Positions 59,827 through 64,000 of a stretch of 64,000 bases of DNA are shown here, piece by piece (the first letter of the stretch is position 1; every line of letters starts with the position of its first letter). A program made the position numbers and the translations under genes. Source of the DNA: UBA4615 sp044368415 (lineage in GTDB: Bacteria; Pseudomonadota; Gammaproteobacteria; Burkholderiales; Burkholderiaceae_E); NCBI GenBank assembly GCA_044368415.1, contig JBIPLJ010000020.1:1-64000 (forward strand). Direction: 5' to 3'. The notes below the pieces were generated by a model. The model did no database searches. It saw nothing but the letters and a program-made list of their open reading frames with translations, and had not been told where the DNA came from.

Positions 59827-60057
59827 GAATGCATCAACTGCGACGTCTGCGAGCCCGAGTGCCCGAACGGCGCGATTTCGATGGGCCCCGAGATCTATGT
59901 CATCGAGCCGGGCAAGTGCACCGAATGTGTCGGCCACTTCGACGCGCCGCAGTGCCGCCAGGTCTGCCCGGTCGACTGCATCCCGAACGATCCGCGCCAT
60001 CCCGAAACCCGGGCGCAGCTGCTCGTGAAGTACGAGCGGCTGCAACGCGGGGACTGA
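59806..60057 (+). CDS. YfhL-type 2[4Fe-4S] ferredoxin
   Basis: An 83-residue ferredoxin. The first cluster motif is CINCDVCEPECP (CxxCxxCxxxCP). The second site is CTECVGHFDAPQCRQVCPVDC, with the long CxxC-x8-C insert characteristic of the YfhL/Allochromatium-type ferredoxins. The two clusters have unequal, low potentials in that family. The gene sits after coaD, the usual place in Burkholderiales. Its start is the second copy of the 21-bp direct repeat. It probably donates electrons to an unidentified enzyme. Confidence 0.95.
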   Translation: MALLITDECINCDVCEPECPNGAISMGPEIYVIEPGKCTECVGHFDAPQCRQVCPVDCIPNDPRHPETRAQLLVKYERLQRGD

Positions 60058-60183
60058 CGGCCTCCGCGCGCCGCGCGCCGCATCAGCGGCACCGAACTCC
60101 CGCTTCTCCGCGCTTGCGCGGGTGCCTGCCCCCCTAAAGTTCGCCGAGGGGGCGCAGGTCCGCGTCCCGCCACGGGGAGCGCG

Positions 60184-60954
60184 ATGAAGGCAGTCATCCT
60201 GGCCGGTGGCCTCGGCACGCGGCTGGCCGAGGAAACCTCGATCCGGCCCAAGCCGATGGTCGAGGTCGGGGGCCGCCCGATCCTCTGGCACATCCTCAAG
60301 CACTACTCCCGGCACGGCATCAACGAGTTCGTCGTCTGTCTGGGCTATCGCGGATATGTCATCAAGGAGTACTTCGCGAACTACTTCATGCACATGTCGG
60401 ACATCACGTTCGACCTGGCGAAGAACGAGATGGAGATCTGCCAGCGGCACTGCGAGCCGTGGCGGGTCACGCTGATCGACACCGGCGAGGAGACGCAGAC
60501 TGGCGGGCGCCTGCGGCGCGTCGCGAAGTACGTCGGCGACGAGACCTTCTGCTTCACCTACGGCGACGGTGTCTCCGACGTCGACCTCACCGCGCTCGTC
60601 GCCTTCCACCGCAGGCAGGGGCGCCTGGCGACGCTGACCTCGGTGCAGCCGCAGGGCCGTTTCGGCGCGCTCGACATCGAGGGCGGGCGTATCACCCGCT
60701 TCGAGGAGAAGCCGCAGGGCGACGGCACCTGGGTCAATGGCGGCTTCTTCGTGCTCGAGCCGCAGGTGCTGTCCTATATCGAGGGCGATGCAACCTCCTG
60801 GGAGCGCGAGCCGCTCGAAGCGCTGGCGCGCGAGGGCCAGCTCTCGGCCTGGGCGCACCGCGGCTTCTGGCAGCCGATGGACACGCTGCGCGACAAGATG
60901 AAGCTCGAGGACCTGTGGCAGCGAGGCGTGGCGCCGTGGAAGACCTGGACCTGA
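60184..60954 (+). CDS. rfbF: Glucose-1-phosphate cytidylyltransferase
   Basis: A 256-residue nucleotidyltransferase that makes CDP-glucose from CTP and glucose-1-phosphate. Motifs: MKAVILAGGLGTRLAEETSI and RPKPMVEVGGRPILWH (nucleotide loop), GYRGYVIKEYFANYF, DTGEETQTGGRL, CFTYGDGVSDVDLTAL (metal/sugar site), FEEKPQGDGTWVNGGFFVL and GFWQPMDTLRDKMKLE. All are typical of RfbF/DdhA and distinguish it from glucose thymidylyl- and uridylyltransferases. First of four overlapping genes; the next gene starts 19 bases inside its end. The preceding 126 bp hold only GC-rich sequence and no clear promoter. Confidence 0.97.
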   Translation: MKAVILAGGLGTRLAEETSIRPKPMVEVGGRPILWHILKHYSRHGINEFVVCLGYRGYVIKEYFANYFMHMSDITFDLAKNEMEICQRHCEPWRVTLIDTGEETQTGGRLRRVAKYVGDETFCFTYGDGVSDVDLTALVAFHRRQGRLATLTSVQPQGRFGALDIEGGRITRFEEKPQGDGTWVNGGFFVLEPQVLSYIEGDATSWEREPLEALAREGQLSAWAHRGFWQPMDTLRDKMKLEDLWQRGVAPWKTWT

Positions 60955-62102
60955 GCGGCCTGTTCGGCGGTGCCTACGCGAATCGCCGCGTCCTGGTCAC
61001 CGGCCACAGCGGCTTCAAGGGCAGCTGGCTCGCGCTGTGGCTGCGCGCGCTCGGCGCGCGCGTGGCGGGGCTTTCGCTCGCACCCGCCGCCGGCCCCGCC
61101 CACCATGCGCTGCTGGGCGGCGCCGACGGCCCGTGGACCGACCTGCGCGATGCCCGCGCGGTCGACGACGCGGTCCACGCGTTCGCCCCCGAGATCGTCT
61201 TCCACTTGGCCGCGCAGCCGTTGGTACGTGCCTCGTACCGCGAGCCGCTCGACACCTTCGCGACCAACGTGACCGGGCTGATCCACCTGCTCGAGTCGGT
61301 GCGCCGCTGCGGCTCGGTGCGCGCGGTGGTGAACGCGACCACCGACAAGTGCTACCGCAACGATGCGCCCGCCGCGGCGGGCTCGCAGGGCTTCGCAGAG
61401 GGCGATCCGCTCGGCGGGCACGACCCGTACAGCGCGTCCAAGGCCTGCGCCGAGATCGTCTCGGCCTGCTGGCGCGCGAGCTTCCTCGGCGCTCGCGACG
61501 GCGCGTTGCCTGTGGCGCTCGCCACCGCGCGCGCGGGCAACGTGATCGGCGGCGGGGACTGGTCCGAGGACCGGCTGGTACCTGACCTGGTGCGCGCGGC
61601 GATCGCGGGCGCACCCTGCCGGCTGCGCAACCCGGCGTCGATCCGCCCCTGGCAGCATGTGCTCGAGCCGCTCGCCGGTTACCTGCAGTTGGGGGGCGCG
61701 CTGCTCGAGTCGACCGCCCATTCCCAGGCCGATGTGCAGACCGCCTTCAACTTCGGCCCTGCGCCCGAGGGCCACGCAAGCGTGGACGAGGTTGTCGCAG
61801 GTTTCGCCGCGCACTGGCCGGCGCTGTGTGTCGAGGTCGACGCGGGCCCGCATCCGTACGAGGCCGCGGTGCTGCGGCTCGACTGCACGCGTGCCCACGA
61901 GGTGCTCGGCTGGCGCCCCGTGTGGGACACCGCGACGACGCTTGCGCGCACCGCGCGCTGGTACCGTCGCTGGCAGGAGACCGGTGCCGCAGACAGTGCG
62001 GGCGATCTGCGTGCCTACGTGGCCGACGCGCGCGCCGCGGGTCTGGCGTGGGCCGCGAGCGCCGCACCGTACCGGTTCGACGGCCTGAGGACGGCGGCGT
62101 GA
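60936..62102 (+). CDS. rfbG: CDP-glucose 4,6-dehydratase
   Basis: A 388-residue short-chain dehydrogenase-type dehydratase. The NAD-binding motif is VTGHSGFKGSWLALWL. It has IVFHLAAQPLVRASYREPLD, NATTDKCYRND (the catalytic TDK), and the YxxxK pair in HDPYSASKACAEIVS. ARAGNVIGGGDWSEDRLVPD and RPWQHVLEPLAGYL are RfbG-specific. It produces CDP-4-keto-6-deoxyglucose. The GTG at 60936 was selected; the frame is open far upstream in rfbF. It overlaps rfbF by 19 bases and the following epimerase by four. The N-terminus VEDLDLSGLFGGAYANRRV is slightly longer than usual. Confidence 0.96.
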   Translation: MEDLDLSGLFGGAYANRRVLVTGHSGFKGSWLALWLRALGARVAGLSLAPAAGPAHHALLGGADGPWTDLRDARAVDDAVHAFAPEIVFHLAAQPLVRASYREPLDTFATNVTGLIHLLESVRRCGSVRAVVNATTDKCYRNDAPAAAGSQGFAEGDPLGGHDPYSASKACAEIVSACWRASFLGARDGALPVALATARAGNVIGGGDWSEDRLVPDLVRAAIAGAPCRLRNPASIRPWQHVLEPLAGYLQLGGALLESTAHSQADVQTAFNFGPAPEGHASVDEVVAGFAAHWPALCVEVDAGPHPYEAAVLRLDCTRAHEVLGWRPVWDTATTLARTARWYRRWQETGAADSAGDLRAYVADARAAGLAWAASAAPYRFDGLRTAA

Positions 62103-62653
62103 ACGTCGAGCGCACCCCGATCGAGGGCATGTGGGTGGTCGCCAGCGAGCCGCGCGGCGACGCGCGCGGCCGATTCACGCGGCTGTTCTGCGAGGAGGCG
62201 TTCGCGCCCGTCCGTCCCGGCCTGCGCTTCGTGCAGGTGAACCTGTCGATGACCGCCGCGCGCCGCACCGTGCGCGGGCTGCACCTGCAGCGTGCGCCGG
62301 GCGCCGAAGCCAAGCTGATCCGCTGCCTACGCGGTCGCGTGTTCGACGTCGCCGTCGACCTGCGCGCCGGCTCGCCGAGCTTCGGGCGCTGGCACGCGGT
62401 CGAGCTCGGCGAGGACCTCGAGCGCAGTGTCTTCATCCCCGAGGGCTGTGCGCACGGCTTCCAGGCGCTGACCGATGATGCCCAGCTCCTCTACCAGCAC
62501 ACCGCGCCGTACGCCCCCGGCCTCGAAGTCGGCGTGCGTCACGACGACGCCCGCCTCGCGATCGCGTGGCCGCTGCCGCCGGCAAACCTCTCGCCGCGCG
62601 ATGCAGCGCTCCCCGCGTTCGACGAGGCGCTCCGACACGGACTGATCGCATGA
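62099..62653 (+). CDS. dTDP-4-dehydrorhamnose 3,5-epimerase-like sugar epimerase
   Basis: A 184-residue cupin of the RmlC family. Motifs: EPRGDARGRFTRLFCEEAF, QVNLSMTAARRTVRGLHLQR (the catalytic His; usually RGLHyQ), KLIRCLRGRVFDVAVDLRAG, FIPEGCAHGFQALTDDAQLL and YQHTAPYAPGLEVGVRHDD. The HxxQ-type tyrosine that acts as acid in RmlC is present in LLYQHTAPYAP. The GTG start overlaps the rfbG stop (GTGA). In this context it would epimerise a CDP-4-keto-6-deoxy-hexose before C-methylation, rather than make dTDP-rhamnose, since no rmlA/B/D gene is next to it. Confidence 0.9.
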   Translation: MNVERTPIEGMWVVASEPRGDARGRFTRLFCEEAFAPVRPGLRFVQVNLSMTAARRTVRGLHLQRAPGAEAKLIRCLRGRVFDVAVDLRAGSPSFGRWHAVELGEDLERSVFIPEGCAHGFQALTDDAQLLYQHTAPYAPGLEVGVRHDDARLAIAWPLPPANLSPRDAALPAFDEALRHGLIA

Positions 62654-63885
62654 ACTGCCGCCATTGCCGTTTGCAGCTGGGACGCGCGCCTGCCGACACC
62701 TTCCTCGACCTCGGTGCCGCACCGCCCTCGAACGCGTTCCTGCGCGAGGCCGACCTGCTGCGTGCCGAGGCGCACTTTCCACTGAAGGTGTTTGCCTGCC
62801 CGAGCTGCGCGCTGGTGCAGGTCGACGAGGTGCAGCGCCATGACCTGCTGTTCTCCGACGACTACGTGTACTTCTCGTCGTATTCGAGCAGCTGGCTCGA
62901 GCATGCGCGGCGCTACGTCGACGAGGCCGTCGAGCGCTTCGCGCTCGGTCCGTCCTCGCAGGTGCTCGAAGTCGCCTCCAACGACGGCTATCTGCTGCAG
63001 TACGTGCGCGAGCGCGGCATCGGCTGCGTCGGCGTGGAGCCCACCTCGGGCACGGCGCGCGCCGCGCGCGAGCGCGGCATCGACACCGTCGAGGTGTTCT
63101 TCGGCCGCGAGTCGGCCCGAGCGCTGGTCACCGAGCGCGGACGCTTCGACCTCGCGATCGCCAACAATGTGCTCGCCCATGTGCCCGACATCGACGACTT
63201 CGTCGCCGGCTTCGCCGAGGTACTCGCACCCAACGGCTCGGTGAGCTTCGAGTTCCCCCACGTGCTCGAGCTGGTCCGCTTGAACCAGTTCGACACCGTC
63301 TATCACGAGCACTTCTCGTACCTCTCGCTGCGCGCGGTCGAGCGCATCCTCTCCACGCATGGGCTCGCGGTGTGGGACGTCGAGACGCTGCCCACCCACG
63401 GCGGCTCGCTGCGCGTGTGGGCCGCGCCGACCGCGTCCCGTCGCGAGGCCCGGGCCTCGGTCGCTCGAATGCGTTCGCACGAGGCGGATGCCGGCATCGG
63501 CACACCGGCATTCCACGCGGGCGTACAGGCCGCCGCCGAACGCGTGAAGGACGACCTGCTCACCTTCCTGATCGGGCACAAGCGCGCCGGCCGGCGCGTC
63601 GTCGGCTACGGCGCCGCTGCAAAGGGCAACACGCTGCTGAACTTCGCCGGGGTGCGTCCTGACCTGCTGGCCTTCGTGGTCGATGCCTCGCCGCACAAGC
63701 AGGGCCGCTTCCTGCCCGGCTCCAGGATCCCCGTGCTCGCGCCCGAGGCACTGCGCCAGGCGCGGCCCGACGTGGTGCTGGTGCTGCCGTGGAACCTGCG
63801 GGAGGAGATCGTCACCCAGCTCGCCTTCGTGCGCGACTGGGGCGGACGCTTCGCGGTGGCGGTGCCGGCGCTGCAGGAGTTCTGA
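62650..63885 (+). CDS. TylCIII-type sugar C-methyltransferase
   Basis: A 411-residue enzyme in three parts. An N-terminal zinc-binding domain has CRHCRLQLG and CPSCALVQVD. A class I SAM domain has VLEVASNDGYLLQYVRERGI and IANNVLAHVPDIDDFVAGFA, with FDTVYHEHFSYLSLRAVERI carrying the catalytic Tyr/His/Glu of the family. The C-terminal nucleotide-binding-like domain has VVGYGAAAKGNTLLNFAG and PGSRIPVLAPEALRQARPDV. Members add a methyl to the C3 of NDP-4-keto-deoxysugars. It ends the operon, coupled by ATGA to the epimerase. The product would be a C-methyl branched deoxysugar. Confidence 0.93.
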   Translation: MNCRHCRLQLGRAPADTFLDLGAAPPSNAFLREADLLRAEAHFPLKVFACPSCALVQVDEVQRHDLLFSDDYVYFSSYSSSWLEHARRYVDEAVERFALGPSSQVLEVASNDGYLLQYVRERGIGCVGVEPTSGTARAARERGIDTVEVFFGRESARALVTERGRFDLAIANNVLAHVPDIDDFVAGFAEVLAPNGSVSFEFPHVLELVRLNQFDTVYHEHFSYLSLRAVERILSTHGLAVWDVETLPTHGGSLRVWAAPTASRREARASVARMRSHEADAGIGTPAFHAGVQAAAERVKDDLLTFLIGHKRAGRRVVGYGAAAKGNTLLNFAGVRPDLLAFVVDASPHKQGRFLPGSRIPVLAPEALRQARPDVVLVLPWNLREEIVTQLAFVRDWGGRFAVAVPALQEF

Positions 63886-64000
63886 GGGGGCGCGGCCCGT
63901 CGCCGCCCGGGGGCGGGCATCGCTGCCCTGACCCCGCGCCCTCAGGCATGCGGCCCGAGGGTCCCCGCGAGGCCTCACACTCCGCGATGCCCGCCCCCGG

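Overview
This is a GC-rich chromosomal segment of a betaproteobacterium, most likely in Burkholderiales. The evidence is an H-NS-type protein with the WTGRGRTPRWL tail, sigma-32 preceded by a CIRCE operator, an EpsE/EpsF/EpsG/EpsL exopolysaccharide set of the kind found with PEP-CTERM proteins, and the housekeeping block ftsY / two M16 peptidases / rsmD / coaD / ferredoxin. I cannot name the genus. No rRNA, intact tRNA, CRISPR array or phage was seen.

Layout. 1-4.8 kb: an IS3-family element running off the left edge, two GT4 glycosyltransferases and a WecG/TagA enzyme on the minus strand, then a decayed UDP-glucose dehydrogenase. 4.8-11.1 kb: an H-NS-like protein, two paralogous LuxR-type regulators around a PEP-CTERM protein, a VanZ-like membrane protein, a secreted trypsin-like protease, a methyltransferase and a glycosyltransferase. 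11.5-12.5 kb: rpoH with its CIRCE site. 12.6-21.5 kb: a type I secretion system (membrane fusion protein, ABC exporter, TolC) behind its probable cargo, a 1263-residue Ig-repeat adhesin. 21.5-44.5 kb: the exopolysaccharide region. It holds a WcaJ-type initiating transferase, the EpsL barrel, a Tat lipoprotein with a beta-helix, the export and chain-length genes epsE-epsF-epsG and a glycosyltransferase on the plus strand. On the minus strand is a long operon of O-antigen ligase, flippase, glycosyltransferases and two NodB deacetylases. A lipoprotein and another glycosyltransferase follow.

44.7-54.1 kb: mixed genes (tandem EAL-HDOD proteins, asparaginase II, a FimV-like protein, an MFS transporter, an FGE/SUMF1-like protein, a GNAT-like protein) and the wreck of a gentisate degradation operon. 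54.1-60.1 kb: the housekeeping block. 60.2-63.9 kb: four overlapping genes for a CDP-linked, probably C-methylated deoxysugar (rfbF, rfbG, an epimerase, a TylCIII-like methyltransferase).

Most of the window therefore serves the cell surface. WcaJ would start a lipid-linked repeat unit, the glycosyltransferases extend it, the flippase and ligase/polymerase-type protein translocate and polymerise it, and EpsF/EpsG/EpsE/EpsL control length and export. The deacetylases and beta-helix protein may modify the product, and the type I system would add a protein adhesin. No exosortase, HrcA or complete gentisate pathway is inside the window. The observations most worth a second look are two near-identical 14-bp palindromes ahead of two exopolysaccharide units, the CIRCE-rpoH arrangement, the collapsed gentisate operon, and a twin-hairpin element flanked by a copied ferredoxin gene start.
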